Numbered from the stretch's first letter, positions 46,126 to 55,736 are shown. The stretch: DNA of 64,000 nucleotides from Leuconostoc kimchii IMSNU 11154 (GCF_000092505.1 NC_014136.1:1510501-1574500); one strand, 5' to 3'. Notes: generated by a model from the sequence alone, not told the origin. Translations and numbers: made by a program.

Positions 46126-46428
46126 TCAACAAAAATAAATATCTTTGTGTAGATGGCATTGTGGATTAAACTGATGATGACAAGTTGGGCAGTTTGTTTG
46201 CTGGATATAATCATTGCCAGTCATTTTCAAGTGACAAATACCACACATGACACTTATTTGTGACATTGGCATTGGTTCAAATTGGTGTGTCATTATCGCA
46301 TGATGACATAAGTAACAGGCAAAATATTTTTGGCAAGCGCGACATTTGTTGGCAATGATGTCAACTGATTGATGCCAATGTTGACAGCGACCAGCATCAT
46401 CAATTGCGAGTCCAATAATTTCAGACAT
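46126..46428 (-). CDS. CHY-type zinc finger protein
   Basis: 100 residues with eleven cysteines and many histidines arranged as in CHY/Hot13 zinc fingers: RCQHWH, NKCRACQKYFACYLCHHAIM, CGICH, CPTCHHQFNPQCHLH. No membrane segment. Such proteins bind zinc or iron and are thought to act in metal or redox handling; the role in bacteria is unclear. It overlaps bioY by 8 nt and is translated with it, which would put it under biotin control. Confidence 0.82.
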   Translation of the reverse strand: MSEIIGLAIDDAGRCQHWHQSVDIIANKCRACQKYFACYLCHHAIMTHQFEPMPMSQISVMCGICHLKMTGNDYIQQTNCPTCHHQFNPQCHLHKDIYFC

Positions 46429-46966
46429 GGCGTAACATACTGAATCGACGACGCAATGTCAAGGTAATAATTGTTGCAAGCACTGCTTTAATGGCATCAC
46501 CTGGAATAAATGCTAATTGCATGAATAATGCTTTTGACAGTGGCATATGTGTCACAATGTTCAGCCCGACAGCACCTGAAACATCGATGAATATGACACC
46601 AAATAGTAAAATTGTGAGTAGAATCGTCACAAAATTGGTGGCATTGAACTTATCAAGCATTGACATACCAAGTCCAATAAGTAGTGCGGCAAATGGGTAG
46701 GCCCAGAGATATCCGGCGGTGGCACCAAAGAAATGTGGTAAACCACCAGAACCACCAGTCAATACTGGTAATCCTAGCATAGCCAGTAATAGCCAGGCTA
46801 TAATTGCTAAAAATCCATGGCGCCAACCTAATATGGCACCTGCTAACATAATCCCAATATTTTGAATTGTAATCGGAACAACACCAATCGGAATGACGGG
46901 AACGTAGGCCATGACAATTAGTATTGCAATAATAGCAACTGTGAATGTTAGTTTTTTGGTTTTCAT
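46421..46966 (-). CDS. bioY: Biotin transporter substrate-binding membrane protein BioY
   Basis: S component of an ECF-type biotin importer, 181 residues, six membrane segments. Typical features: MAYVPVIPIGVVPITIQNIGIMLAGAILGWRHG near the start, then LPVLTGGSGGLPHFFGATAGYLWAYP. ECF ATPases and T component are not in the window. GAGGAA precedes the ATG. A BirA box upstream indicates biotin repression. Confidence 0.93.
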   Translation of the reverse strand: MKTKKLTFTVAIIAILIVMAYVPVIPIGVVPITIQNIGIMLAGAILGWRHGFLAIIAWLLLAMLGLPVLTGGSGGLPHFFGATAGYLWAYPFAALLIGLGMSMLDKFNATNFVTILLTILLFGVIFIDVSGAVGLNIVTHMPLSKALFMQLAFIPGDAIKAVLATIITLTLRRRFSMLRHV

Positions 46967-46974
46967 AATTTCCT

Positions 46975-47028
46975 CTTTTGTAAACTTTTAATATTCATTA
47001 GTTTACAAAAGAGTATGATATTTGTCAA
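46975..47028 (-). promoter_or_regulatory. bioY promoter with BirA-type operator over the -10
   Basis: CTTTTGTAAAC (46975-46985) and GTTTACAAAAG (47001-47011) are perfect 11-bp inverted copies 15 bp apart, the form of BirA biotin operators. On the minus strand TTGACA (47028-47023), 17-bp spacer and TAAACT (47005-47000) form the promoter, whose -10 is inside the operator. Confidence 0.8.
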
Positions 47029-47098
47029 CTTATTTTTAAAAAAAGTTTACTTTAACACATAAATGTAACTTTGATCAGAATATTTTTTATGTTTAACA

Positions 47099-47140
47099 AA
47101 AAACAGTCACTTCAAATGATGTTGAAGTGACTGTTTTTGA
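47099..47140 (-). terminator. busR terminator
   Basis: 17-bp stem AAAAACAGTCACTTCAA (47099-47115) with TTGAAGTGACTGTTTTT (47122-47138); A/T runs on both sides. Confidence 0.88.
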
Positions 47141-47144
47141 ATGA

Positions 47145-47765
47145 TTAGTCATGATAGAAAAATTTATGAACAGCTTGCACAGTGGTTTCTTTACCAACAA
47201 AGTAAAGCGTATCACCACGTTCGATAACAGCGTAGGGGCCCGGGGAAACAACAAGTTCATCATTGTGCAATAGTGCGACGATAGTAGCACCGGTGTTTTG
47301 CCAAAGTGTCAGACTGCCAATAGATTGCCCGAATTTTGAACTGTCATCATTCAATTCAAGTTCATAGGGGCTCAAAGGACTATGGCGTTGTACACGTTGA
47401 TTTTGTTCAAACAGTAAGGCCAAATTGTTTTCCAATGCTTTAATTTCGGTTTTTTGGCTAGTAATCAATTGATTAATTTGGGTATGAATTGTTTGCATGT
47501 CTGAAGTTTCTTGTGCTTGGCTTAAAAAATCTTTGGCTTTTTCACGTGATAAAACTTCAACACCACTGCCATGAACAGGCTTGACAATTTGAAGATCAGC
47601 TAGGACGCTAACCGCCTTTCTTGCAGTTTCAGAGGAGACACCAAAAGCGACTGATAACGTTGATCGTGCATGCAATTTACTGCCAACTGTATATTCATTA
47701 TCAGCTATTTTCTTTGCAATTTGATAAGCAATTTTACGGTATCTAGGTTCTCTGATTGTTTGCAT
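47145..47765 (-). CDS. busR: c-di-AMP-responsive osmoregulator BusR (GntR-HTH + RCK_C)
   Basis: 206-residue repressor: N-terminal GntR winged helix (YRKIAYQIAKKIADNEYTVG, then FGVSSETARKAVSVLADLQIVKPVHGSGVEVL), central coiled coil (residues about 95-135) and C-terminal RCK_C/TrkA-C domain (SIGSLTLWQNTGATIVAL, GDTLYFVGK). This exact order is that of BusR of Lactococcus and streptococci, which binds c-di-AMP and represses betaine uptake. ATG 47765 is chosen for GGAG 7 nt upstream. It diverges from opuA with repeated operators between. Confidence 0.9.
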   Translation of the reverse strand: MQTIREPRYRKIAYQIAKKIADNEYTVGSKLHARSTLSVAFGVSSETARKAVSVLADLQIVKPVHGSGVEVLSREKAKDFLSQAQETSDMQTIHTQINQLITSQKTEIKALENNLALLFEQNQRVQRHSPLSPYELELNDDSSKFGQSIGSLTLWQNTGATIVALLHNDELVVSPGPYAVIERGDTLYFVGKETTVQAVHKFFYHD

Positions 47766-47799
47766 AACGTTCTCCGAAATCATGTGTGAATTTGACAAA

Positions 47800-47868
47800 A
47801 GTGACAACTTGTGACAAAATAGAAGACATCACTTAGTGGCAACTTGTTTTTTGTAATGAGTTGTCACT
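47800..47868. promoter_or_regulatory. Candidate BusR operators between busR and opuA
   Basis: AGTGACAACTT (47800-47810), AGTGGCAACTT (47835-47845) and the inverted AGTTGTCACT (47859-47868) lie in the divergent region. Additional GTGACAA follows the first copy. The GTGACA/TGTCAC core fits published BusR sites; assignment here is by position and likeness. Confidence 0.68.
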
Positions 47869-47949
47869 CTGAAGTATAAGATAGATTACAAAAAGAGTCA
47901 ATGGAGAATAACACAAGTTGAATTATTTTTCAAAAAAATTGGAGGATTC

Positions 47950-49140
47950 ATGGCTAAAGTAGAGATTAAACATCTCACGAAAATATTCGGTAAGCGGCCT
48001 AAGGCAGCGCTGAAGATGGTGAAGCAGAATAAAAGCAAGGACGAAATTGTTGAAAAAACAGGTAGTACCGTGGGTGTTTATGACATCAGTATGAGTATTG
48101 ACGAAGGTGAAATATTTGTCATTATGGGACTATCAGGTTCAGGAAAGTCCACTTTGATTCGATTGTTAAATCGATTGATTGAGCCGACTGAAGGACAGTT
48201 ATTTATTGATGGACAAGAAATAACAAAATTTAATAAGAAACAGATGCTAGATATTCGTCGTCAAAAGATGAGTATGGTGTTCCAAAATTTTGGGCTTTTC
48301 CCACATCGCACGTTATTGGAAAACACAGAATATGGTTTGGAAATTCAGGGTGTCGACAAGGAAGAGCGACGTAAGCGCGCAGAACAAGCCTTGGACAATG
48401 CTAAGTTGCTAAGTTATAAAGATCAATATCCTAATCAGTTGTCAGGTGGTATGCAACAACGTGTCGGATTAGCACGTGCATTGACAAATGATCCGGATAT
48501 TCTATTAATGGATGAGGCTTTCTCAGCTCTCGATCCACTGGTTCGTGGTGAAATGCAAGATGAGTTGCTAGAGCTACAAGCTAATGTGCAAAAAACAATT
48601 ATTTTTATTACTCATGATTTGAATGAAGCCCTACACATTGGTGATCATATTGCCATTATGAAAGATGGACAGTTACAACAAATTGGAACAGGTGAAGAAA
48701 TTTTAACTAACCCAGCTAATGATTACGTGAAAACATTTATTGGTGGTGTTGACCGTTCAAAAGTTCTGACTGCCGAAAGTATTATGATTCCATCATTGAC
48801 AACAAATGTTGATGTAGATGGGCCAACTGTCGCTTTGCGTAAAATGGCGGACGAAGAGGTATCTGGTTTAGTAGCCGTCAATCGTAAACGAGAGTTACTT
48901 GGTTACTTGTCATCAGATGAGGCTGTTAAAGCACGTCGTAATCAAACACCATTATCTCAAGCAGTGTCAACGATGCCAACGGTTGCATTAGACACGCTAG
49001 TTGCAGATATTATGCCTATTATTTATGATTCACAGACACCAGTTGCGGTTGTTGATACTAATAACCGTGTGCGTGGTGTGATTATTCGAGGCTCTGTTTT
49101 GGAAGCACTAGCTGATACGGAGGGAGAAGATAATGCCTAA
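47950..49140 (+). CDS. opuAA: Glycine betaine ABC transporter ATP-binding protein OpuAA/BusAA
   Basis: Powers import of glycine betaine or proline betaine under osmotic stress. 396 residues. Walker [19 protein letters not shown] (near 59), signature [16 protein letters not shown] (near 163), Walker [18 protein letters not shown]. Tandem CBS domains occupy the C-terminus from about residue 275 and sense ionic strength in the family. GGAGG lies 5 nt before the ATG. Overlaps the next gene by 8 nt. Confidence 0.94.
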   Translation: MAKVEIKHLTKIFGKRPKAALKMVKQNKSKDEIVEKTGSTVGVYDISMSIDEGEIFVIMGLSGSGKSTLIRLLNRLIEPTEGQLFIDGQEITKFNKKQMLDIRRQKMSMVFQNFGLFPHRTLLENTEYGLEIQGVDKEERRKRAEQALDNAKLLSYKDQYPNQLSGGMQQRVGLARALTNDPDILLMDEAFSALDPLVRGEMQDELLELQANVQKTIIFITHDLNEALHIGDHIAIMKDGQLQQIGTGEEILTNPANDYVKTFIGGVDRSKVLTAESIMIPSLTTNVDVDGPTVALRKMADEEVSGLVAVNRKRELLGYLSSDEAVKARRNQTPLSQAVSTMPTVALDTLVADIMPIIYDSQTPVAVVDTNNRVRGVIIRGSVLEALADTEGEDNA

Positions 49141-50839
49141 TTTACCTAAGATACCGTTAGAAAATTGGATTAGTGATATTGTCAGTTGGTTAACAACGCA
49201 TTTATCAGGGTTATTCAATTTGATGCAAAAGGGTGGACAAAATGTTATGGACGGCATAACAAACGGTTTAACAGCTGTTCCGATGCCGTTGATGATAATT
49301 GGTTTAACGCTTATAGCTGTATTAACAACACGAAAAAAATACGGTTTCCCAATATTTACCTTTATTGGATTAGCATTGATTGCTAATCAAAATTTGTGGT
49401 CTGACCTAATGAGTACAGTGACATTGGTGATCATGGCGTCCGTCATATCGCTTGTTATTGGTATTCCGTTAGGAATTTTAACTGCTAAGTCTCCTAAAAC
49501 AGCAGCGATAGTGAAGCCAATTCTAGACTTTATGCAGACAATGCCTGGCTTCGTCTATCTGATACCAGCTGTTGCATTCTTTGGTATTGGTGTTGTACCC
49601 GGCGTGTTTGCTTCGATTATTTTCGCCTTACCACCAATGGTTCGAATGACTGATTTAGGTATTCGTCAAGTACCAATTGCTTTAGTTGAGGCTGCTGATT
49701 CGTTTGGATCAACAACATGGCAAAAATTGATTAAGCTCGAATTACCTAATGCACGTAATACCATTTTAGCTGGTGCTAACCAAACAATCATGTTAGCATT
49801 GTCGATGGTTGTTACAGCTTCTATGATTGGGGCCCCTGGTCTTGGACGTGGTGTCTTGTCTGCTGTACAACGTGCTGATGTGGGTTCTGGATTTGTTAAC
49901 GGATTAGGGTTAGTTATTTTAGCTATTATTATTGATCGTTTTACTCAAAAGTTAAATACAACACCTGGTCAGAAATCAATTAGTAAACCTTGGCGTCGAT
50001 GGGCCGTACTAGCTACGGTAGTTGTGATGATTGGTGGCGGCGTTGTGAATGCCATGACATCACATAAAACGACAGGCCAAAAAGTGACATTAGGGTATGT
50101 TGCATGGGACTCTGAGGTTGCTTCAACAAATGTGCTTGCGCAATCGTTACGTCAACATGGCTATGACGTTACCATGACGCCCCTGGATAATGCTGTTTTA
50201 TGGCAGTCAGTAGCTAATGGTCAAGTTGATGCATCTGTGAGTGCTTGGCTACCATACACGCATAAAGCATTGTATGACAAGTATAAGAATGATATATCAT
50301 TACTTGGACCTAATCTTCATGGTGCCAAAACAGGGTTCGTCGTACCTGATTATATGAAAGTAAATTCAATTGCTGACTTGAAAAATGAAGCTAATAAAAC
50401 AGTAACTGGGATTGAGCCCGGAGCAGGTGCTATGATAACCGCACAAAAGACGGTTGATAGTTATCCTAATCTTAAAGGATGGCAACTGTCGTCGTCATCT
50501 TCAGGCGCCATGACTACTGCGCTTGATAAAGCATATAAGGCAAAACAAGATATTATTGTGACGGGTTGGTCACCTCATTGGATGTTTAGTAAGTATAAGT
50601 TAAAGTATTTAGAAGATCCAAAAGGTACAATGGGTAAGAATGAAACAATTAATACCATTGTGCGTAAGGATTTGAAGCATGATAATCCTAAATTTGAAAA
50701 AGTGATGAATAAATTCAATTGGACGAAAGACGACATGGAAAGTGTCATGCTTGACATACAAAATGGTCAATCACCAGAACAAGCTGCAAATAAATGGTTG
50801 AAATCACATGCCAAATTGGCCGATAGTTGGTACAAGTAA
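49133..50839 (+). CDS. opuAB: Glycine betaine ABC transporter permease fused to substrate-binding domain OpuAB/BusAB
   Basis: 568 residues. The first 290 are the membrane permease ([36 protein letters not shown] and the EAA-like loop [23 protein letters not shown]). The rest is an extracytoplasmic betaine-binding domain tethered by one membrane helix ([15 protein letters not shown], aromatic-rich WLPYTH and GWSPHWMF). This fusion is typical of OpuA of lactic acid bacteria. Terminator follows. Confidence 0.94.
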   Translation: MPNLPKIPLENWISDIVSWLTTHLSGLFNLMQKGGQNVMDGITNGLTAVPMPLMIIGLTLIAVLTTRKKYGFPIFTFIGLALIANQNLWSDLMSTVTLVIMASVISLVIGIPLGILTAKSPKTAAIVKPILDFMQTMPGFVYLIPAVAFFGIGVVPGVFASIIFALPPMVRMTDLGIRQVPIALVEAADSFGSTTWQKLIKLELPNARNTILAGANQTIMLALSMVVTASMIGAPGLGRGVLSAVQRADVGSGFVNGLGLVILAIIIDRFTQKLNTTPGQKSISKPWRRWAVLATVVVMIGGGVVNAMTSHKTTGQKVTLGYVAWDSEVASTNVLAQSLRQHGYDVTMTPLDNAVLWQSVANGQVDASVSAWLPYTHKALYDKYKNDISLLGPNLHGAKTGFVVPDYMKVNSIADLKNEANKTVTGIEPGAGAMITAQKTVDSYPNLKGWQLSSSSSGAMTTALDKAYKAKQDIIVTGWSPHWMFSKYKLKYLEDPKGTMGKNETINTIVRKDLKHDNPKFEKVMNKFNWTKDDMESVMLDIQNGQSPEQAANKWLKSHAKLADSWYK

Positions 50840-50860
50840 TAGGAACAGCATATTTTTTTT

Positions 50861-50902
50861 AAAACAAGACAGCGCGTTAAATCGATGCGTCTTGTTTTTT
50901 TT
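50861..50902 (+). terminator. opuA operon terminator
   Basis: AAAACAAGAC ... GTCTTGTTTT stem with one bulge, then a long T run. Confidence 0.82.
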
Positions 50903-51023
50903 GTTGTGAACACAATCAAAAAAATGTCTTATCTGATTAAACTATGTTAGACTTTAGTTGTTAATTGGTATGGTTAAGTTAAAAACATTAATTAATTGAT
51001 ATGTGATAAGGAAAGGTAATGAT

Positions 51024-52019
51024 ATGTATCAAGCAAACAATAATCGTTATGAAACAATGCTGTATAATCGTGTTGGACAAAGTGGTCTGAAAATTTCTGC
51101 GCTTGGATTGGGATTTTGGCATAATTTTGGTAGTGTAGACGCTTATGATAACCAAAAACGTATTGTGCACCAGGCATTTGATTTAGGGATTACCTATTAT
51201 GATTTGGCGAATAACTATGGGCCAACACCGGGTAGCGCTGAAGTGAATTTTGGTCGCATGATGGCTAAAGATATGAAACCTTATCGTGATGAGATGGTAA
51301 TCACTAGTAAAGCAGGTTATGAAATGTGGGATGGACCCTATGGTAACTGGGGGTCACGTAAAAGTATTATTGCAAGTGCGAATCAGAGTTTGAAACGATT
51401 GGGGTTAGATTACGTGGATATTTTTTATTCGCATCGTCCAGACCCCGAAACACCAATTGAAGAAACTGCCCTAGCATTGGATGCATTGGTACATGAGGGA
51501 AAAGCATTATATATTGGTATTTCAAATTATGATGGCGCTCAAACGGCGGCTATTAGTCAAGTTTTTAGGGCGTTACGAACACCGTTTATTGTTCATCAGC
51601 CACGATACAATATGTTTGATCGTCATATTGAAAATGATTTATTGCCAGTTTTGAGACAAGAAGGTAGATCTGCAGTTGTTTTCAGCCCACTAGCGCAAGG
51701 ATTATTGACTGATCGCTATCTTGATGGTATTCCGACAGATTCTCGAGCTGCTAAGTCGTCAAGCCCGTTTTTAAAAGTGGATCAGGTTGAAAAAACCTTG
51801 CACACGGTTAAAAAATTAAATCAAATTGCCAAACGACGAGGACAGACACTTGCTGAAATGGCCTTGGCTTGGGATCTACGTCAACCAGAAATAGCCAGTG
51901 TTTTGGTCGGTGCTAGTCGTCCAGAACAATTAATTGATAATGTTAAAGCGCTTGATACGCTAAAATTTAGTCAATTAGAAGAAAAAGAAATTGATGCTCT
52001 TTTGAATGGAGAATCCTAA
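51024..52019 (+). CDS. Aldo-keto reductase, YghZ/Gpr type (L-glyceraldehyde 3-phosphate reductase-like)
   Basis: NADPH-dependent reductase of 331 residues with a TIM barrel. Catalytic set Asp-Tyr-Lys-His appears in YDLANNYGPTPGSAEVNFGR, TSKAGYEMWDGPYG and YSHRPDPETPIEET. Start MYQANNNRYETMLYNRVGQSGLK and the WHNFG segment closely follow E. coli YghZ. ATG 51024 has AAAGG 8 nt upstream. A single gene between terminators. Detoxifies methylglyoxal or related aldehydes in the family; the exact substrate is unknown. Confidence 0.85.
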   Translation: MYQANNNRYETMLYNRVGQSGLKISALGLGFWHNFGSVDAYDNQKRIVHQAFDLGITYYDLANNYGPTPGSAEVNFGRMMAKDMKPYRDEMVITSKAGYEMWDGPYGNWGSRKSIIASANQSLKRLGLDYVDIFYSHRPDPETPIEETALALDALVHEGKALYIGISNYDGAQTAAISQVFRALRTPFIVHQPRYNMFDRHIENDLLPVLRQEGRSAVVFSPLAQGLLTDRYLDGIPTDSRAAKSSSPFLKVDQVEKTLHTVKKLNQIAKRRGQTLAEMALAWDLRQPEIASVLVGASRPEQLIDNVKALDTLKFSQLEEKEIDALLNGES

Positions 52020-52038
52020 TATTGATTTTATAGATACT

Positions 52039-52087
52039 AAAAAGGCGCCACAATCGTTGATTTTTCAACGAGCGTGACGCCTTTTTT
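52039..52087. terminator. Bidirectional terminator
   Basis: AAAAAGGCG ... CGCCTTTTTT with an inner ATCGTTGA/TTCAACGA stem. Confidence 0.8.
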
Positions 52088-52090
52088 ATG

Positions 52091-52558
52091 TCAATGATTG
52101 ACTTTATTATCTTGGGCAATAATCCAAGTGTTAAGCGCTTCATCTGCAATTCTTGTGGTATGGGCTTTTAGGAATTTCCGATACAAGGAACCAATACGTT
52201 GACTAAAAATAAGCGTATTTGGTGCATTTAAATCATCACTGAGCAATTGGTATGACCGAATAGCATAGCTGATAAACGTGAGTTCACGAGCGATTGCGAC
52301 ATCATCTAATCCATGCTCTTCATAAAGTAGATGTTGTCGTGCAGCATACCCAAGGGCTTGTTGGAAGCGATTGAGGTTTGTGGGGTCAATGATGGCATCT
52401 CGCCCAATAACCATCATCGTTTCCTTAAAGCTTTTAATTGCTGCTGGTGTGGCTTTGTTGGTTAGTTCGAAGCGTTGAAATGGCACACCAGTAGATGTTT
52501 GACGTTCTTCGTAGGTGTACCACTTACGATTCGTTAAGAAGAAAGGTGTGTGATCCAT
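52091..52558 (-). CDS. Hypothetical protein downstream of the NatAB-like exporter
   Basis: 155 residues, soluble, mostly helical; I do not recognise it. N-terminus MDHTPFFLTNRKWYTYEERQ, then helices with alternating charge. It follows natB on the same strand after 17 bp and may belong to the same transcript as the XRE regulator and exporter. No signal peptide or cysteine motif is seen. Confidence 0.65.
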   Translation of the reverse strand: MDHTPFFLTNRKWYTYEERQTSTGVPFQRFELTNKATPAAIKSFKETMMVIGRDAIIDPTNLNRFQQALGYAARQHLLYEEHGLDDVAIARELTFISYAIRSYQLLSDDLNAPNTLIFSQRIGSLYRKFLKAHTTRIADEALNTWIIAQDNKVNH

Positions 52559-52575
52559 GGTTTTAAAGCTCCGAA

Positions 52576-53802
52576 TTAATGTCTATCTTTAATATTTTTG
52601 ATAAGTTGTGACATGATTTTGTCATCACTATAGGATAGCACATTTTTGGCGTAAATACGCTTTCCAAACCAAGCGAGTGCAATCACGCTTACAAGAGAAA
52701 TAAGTAATGCAACAATTGCTGCTGGCCACGTTTCAACCTTAGTGACCAAACGAATGGGCATCATACTTTGTGAAATAAATGGGACATAACTCACAACTTT
52801 GATGACGATGTTATTTGGCATATTAGTCATAACAAAACTAAACATATAACCGATCATTGCTAAAATTGTAATTGGTTGAACGGCTTGCTGCACTTGTGCA
52901 TTATCATTAATGAGTGAGGCAATCATTGCTGTCAGTACAAGATACAAAGCAACAGCAACTAAAATGAACAAAACGGCGTAGATAGCAAAGCCGATTGTGA
53001 CATTTGAAAAGGTTTGTTTAATGCCACTTAACAAGGCATTGTTTTGCAAAAAGAAATAACCAATAGTGCCGGCAATAATGTAGATGATTAAGTGAGTAAC
53101 GGCCAACGCAAAGATGCCAATCATTTTACCGAAATATTGGATACTAGCAGATGTTGCTGCTAAAAGTGTTTCCATAATACGTGATGATTTTTCATTGGCA
53201 ATTTCAGTAGCAATCATGGAAGCGTACCACATGACAATCATTGTTGTAACGATACCAATCGCTACGGCAATACCATAGTTAGCCATGTCAGAGTTATCAC
53301 CATCTGTCGATTGACTGTTAGTTTGTTGCACAACTGATTTCAAATTAAAAGGTTTGATTAACGCTTGTGTTTGTTCTGTTGTTAGACCGTATTCCGATGC
53401 TTTTTGGCTACGAGACAGATTGCCTAGTACACTGATAATCGCTTCTTTATTGATGGTGTTACTTTTTGGTTGTGTTGTTAGTGTGGCATTATCTGCACCA
53501 ATGGTTAAAACACCATCGATATCTGTTGCAGTAAGTGCCTTGTTAGCAGCTTTGCTGTCTGTTATTTTTGACACTTTGATATCTAATGATTTTTCATCAG
53601 CTTTAAATACTTTGCGTACCTGAGGATTTCCAATAACTGCGACTGTTGGTGTTGTATTACCTTGCATTTGAGTGATACCAAAGATAATACCACCAATAAC
53701 GACGGCAAAAATAATAGGGGATAACACGAGTAACCAATACCCACGAGATTTGAAATGGGTACGGTAAGTTTGTTTGATAACAATAGCGAGTCCGTTATTC
53801 AT
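52576..53802 (-). CDS. ABC-2 type exporter permease (NatB-like)
   Basis: 408-residue membrane protein: one N-terminal membrane segment, a large extracytoplasmic domain (residues about 50-185), then five or six membrane segments, as in NatB sodium-efflux and related exporters. Conserved NEKSSRIMETLLAATSASIQYFGK is typical. ATG 53802 has AGGAGG 8 nt upstream; longer readings start inside natA. Overlaps natA by 8 nt. The substrate (sodium, peptide or drug) cannot be told from the sequence. Confidence 0.85.
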   Translation of the reverse strand: MNNGLAIVIKQTYRTHFKSRGYWLLVLSPIIFAVVIGGIIFGITQMQGNTTPTVAVIGNPQVRKVFKADEKSLDIKVSKITDSKAANKALTATDIDGVLTIGADNATLTTQPKSNTINKEAIISVLGNLSRSQKASEYGLTTEQTQALIKPFNLKSVVQQTNSQSTDGDNSDMANYGIAVAIGIVTTMIVMWYASMIATEIANEKSSRIMETLLAATSASIQYFGKMIGIFALAVTHLIIYIIAGTIGYFFLQNNALLSGIKQTFSNVTIGFAIYAVLFILVAVALYLVLTAMIASLINDNAQVQQAVQPITILAMIGYMFSFVMTNMPNNIVIKVVSYVPFISQSMMPIRLVTKVETWPAAIVALLISLVSVIALAWFGKRIYAKNVLSYSDDKIMSQLIKNIKDRH

Positions 53803-54688
53803 GATAGGCGACCTCCTGGCGGAAAATATCATCGAGTGTAGGCGGTTGTTGTGAAAAAGCAGGGATATAGCCATGACGTGTGACGTAGTCAAATATTTGA
53901 TGACCAACAGTTTCGTTACTAATTGTAATGTCAAATCCTGCGCCTTGTGGTTTGATATGCGTTACACCAGTAATTTTGGCGAGCTCATCCATTGTAAAGG
54001 GGCCTTCGACGTATACTTTTGTACGACCAAATTGTTCACGTATGTCTTGCACACCACCTTGTAAAACAATTTTACCTTGTTTAAGCATGGTGAGATTGTC
54101 AGAAATTTTAGTGACGTTGTTCATATCGTGACTCGAGAAAATAATCATGGCACCATTGTCACGCATACGCACAATTTCATCCATCATAATACTTGTATTA
54201 ACTGGATCAAGACCTGAAAAAGGTTCATCAAGGATAATAAATTCAGGGTTGAAAATCAGAGACGCAATCATTTGAACTTTTTGAGCGTTTCCTTTGGATA
54301 AAGATTGCACTTTATCTGTTGCTTTTCCAACAACATCTAATCTCTTTAACCAATCTGCTAAAGCAATTTTAGCATCTGAGCGGGTCATACCATGGAGCTC
54401 AGCGAAATATAAGATTTGCTCTTCAATTGTTAGTTTTTGATAAAGTCCGCGTTCTTCCGGCAAAAAACCGATCTTTTGTTTATCAGCCTGCGTAATCGGG
54501 TGACCGTTCCAAGTAATCGTACCTGAGGTTGGTGTAATAAAATTTAAGATCATCCGAAATGTTGTTGTTTTACCAGCACCATTTTGACCAATCAAACCCA
54601 TCACTTTTCCAGGTTCTAGGGTCATGTTCATGTCGTTAACGGCAATTTTATCGCCGAACTGCTTGTTAAGATTTGTGAGTTGAATCAT
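53795..54688 (-). CDS. ABC transporter ATP-binding protein (NatA-like)
   Basis: 297 residues. Walker A GLIGQNGAGKTTTFRM (near 32), signature SLSKGNAQKVQMIASL (near 128), Walker B FIILDEPFSGLDP (near 150), switch His in FSSHDMNNV. The C-terminal accessory domain (about 70 residues) is common in NatA and bacteriocin-type exporters. The signature reads SKGN instead of SGGQ, as is frequent in NatA. Cotranscribed with natB and probably with the upstream membrane protein and regulator. Confidence 0.88.
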   Translation of the reverse strand: MIQLTNLNKQFGDKIAVNDMNMTLEPGKVMGLIGQNGAGKTTTFRMILNFITPTSGTITWNGHPITQADKQKIGFLPEERGLYQKLTIEEQILYFAELHGMTRSDAKIALADWLKRLDVVGKATDKVQSLSKGNAQKVQMIASLIFNPEFIILDEPFSGLDPVNTSIMMDEIVRMRDNGAMIIFSSHDMNNVTKISDNLTMLKQGKIVLQGGVQDIREQFGRTKVYVEGPFTMDELAKITGVTHIKPQGAGFDITISNETVGHQIFDYVTRHGYIPAFSQQPPTLDDIFRQEVAYHE

Positions 54689-54698
54689 GTATTACTCC

Positions 54699-55175
54699 TT
54701 ATAATAGTTTAGTCAACAACCAACGAAGACTAGGCTGTAGTATGAGAATTAGAAAAAGCGGTGAAGCGAGGTACCAAAAATATTGTGTAAAATAACTTGC
54801 GCCTAAAATAAAGGCTAAGTAAGCAATAACAAGTAATATTTTCAAAGTAAGTGCATCAGCACGTTGGCGAACTTGTTGCACACGTTCATCAATTTCCTTT
54901 ATCTTTTTGCGATGTAATTCCTGTGGATTGGACAAATAGGTCATACTAGCCAATTTTGTACCAATGGCACCTCCAATTAGACCAGAGTAAATACCGGATG
55001 TAAATGAACCAAGCTGATGACCATAAAAATAATATATTGGTATACTAGCTGCGAATAAGAAAATAGATAAAGCAATGAAAAGTATCGTGATAAAATTAGT
55101 CTGCCATCGTATTAAATCGCCATATTCTTTATCGCTCATACCAGCTTGTGGTGTTGCAAATAACTTTTTAAGCAT
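54699..55175 (-). CDS. Membrane protein, partner of XRE regulator (DUF3278-like)
   Basis: 158 residues with four hydrophobic segments, in two pairs around a charged cytoplasmic helix (HRKKIKEIDERVQQVRQRAD). Overlaps the XRE regulator by 8 nt. Small membrane proteins of this layout are often encoded with YozG-type regulators in lactobacilli; the function is unknown. ATG 55175 has AGGAGG 10 nt upstream. Family label is tentative. Confidence 0.65.
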   Translation of the reverse strand: MLKKLFATPQAGMSDKEYGDLIRWQTNFITILFIALSIFLFAASIPIYYFYGHQLGSFTSGIYSGLIGGAIGTKLASMTYLSNPQELHRKKIKEIDERVQQVRQRADALTLKILLVIAYLAFILGASYFTQYFWYLASPLFLILILQPSLRWLLTKLL

Positions 55176-55377
55176 CTGTTTTGTCCTCCTCAAAAATAAA
55201 AATGTCTTCAATTTTAAGTTGAAAAAGGGTTGCAATATGATGCGCGAGTAATAGCGATGCATTATACTTGCCTTTTTCTAGAGATATGATTGTTTGGCGT
55301 GTGACTTCTAACTTATCAGCTAAGTCAGCTTGTGTCATATGTTGTGCCTTTCTGAGCTCCTGAATACGATTTTTCAA
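55168..55377 (-). CDS. XRE-family small regulator (YozG-like), TTG start
   Basis: 69-residue single helix-turn-helix protein (MKNRIQELRKAQHMTQADLADKLEVTRQTIISLEKGKYNASL...). The start codon is TTG at 55377, supported by GGAGG 7 nt upstream. An in-frame ATG inside the recognition domain would destroy it. First gene of a run regulator-membrane protein-natA-natB-hypothetical. Repeated ACATTT/AAATGT motifs over its promoter suggest self-control. Confidence 0.85.
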   Translation of the reverse strand: MKNRIQELRKAQHMTQADLADKLEVTRQTIISLEKGKYNASLLLAHHIATLFQLKIEDIFIFEEDKTDA

Positions 55378-55392
55378 TGGTTAGCCTCCAAA

Positions 55393-55463
55393 AAATGTAT
55401 ATAACACTTTACATTTATATTGTAGCAAAGCTTTTTTTAAATGTAAAGCTTTCTATACATTTA
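55393..55463 (-). promoter_or_regulatory. XRE promoter with four TACATTT-type motifs
   Basis: Minus-strand TTTACA (55447-55442), 17-bp spacer, TACAAT (55424-55419). Copies of AAATGTA or its complement lie at 55393-55399, 55408-55417, 55439-55447 and 55455-55463, one over the -35. They also reach toward the divergent 55527 gene. Confidence 0.6.
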
Positions 55464-55526
55464 TAACAAACTTGCATTTTTGTTTAAAAAGAACTATAAC
55501 AAGGGTATAGATAAGGGGGCCATAAA

Positions 55527-55736
55527 ATGGCAGACGAAAAGTATCAAACGTTAGATCTCGCAATGAACGAAGTGTTCGATTGGAGTGAGGACAAAACCCC
55601 ATTACGCGATGCACTGTGGAATCATTACATGGACGAAAGTAACAAAAATACAGCATCAACATTGGCACACTTAAAAGCCTACAAAACTATGAGTGATAAA
55701 GAAATTAAGGCCGAAGCTGAGAAAGTCTTGAAGTAA
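55527..55736 (+). CDS. Small acidic hypothetical protein
   Basis: 69 residues (MADEKYQTLDLAMNEVFDWSEDKTPLRDALW...), helical, with no recognised domain. AAGGGGG lies 7 nt upstream and a promoter-like TTGCAT ... TATAAC is present. Ends just before a strong terminator, so it is transcribed alone, divergently from the XRE regulator. Similar small proteins occur in Leuconostoc-type genomes as far as I can judge, but the function is not known. Confidence 0.65.
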   Translation: MADEKYQTLDLAMNEVFDWSEDKTPLRDALWNHYMDESNKNTASTLAHLKAYKTMSDKEIKAEAEKVLK

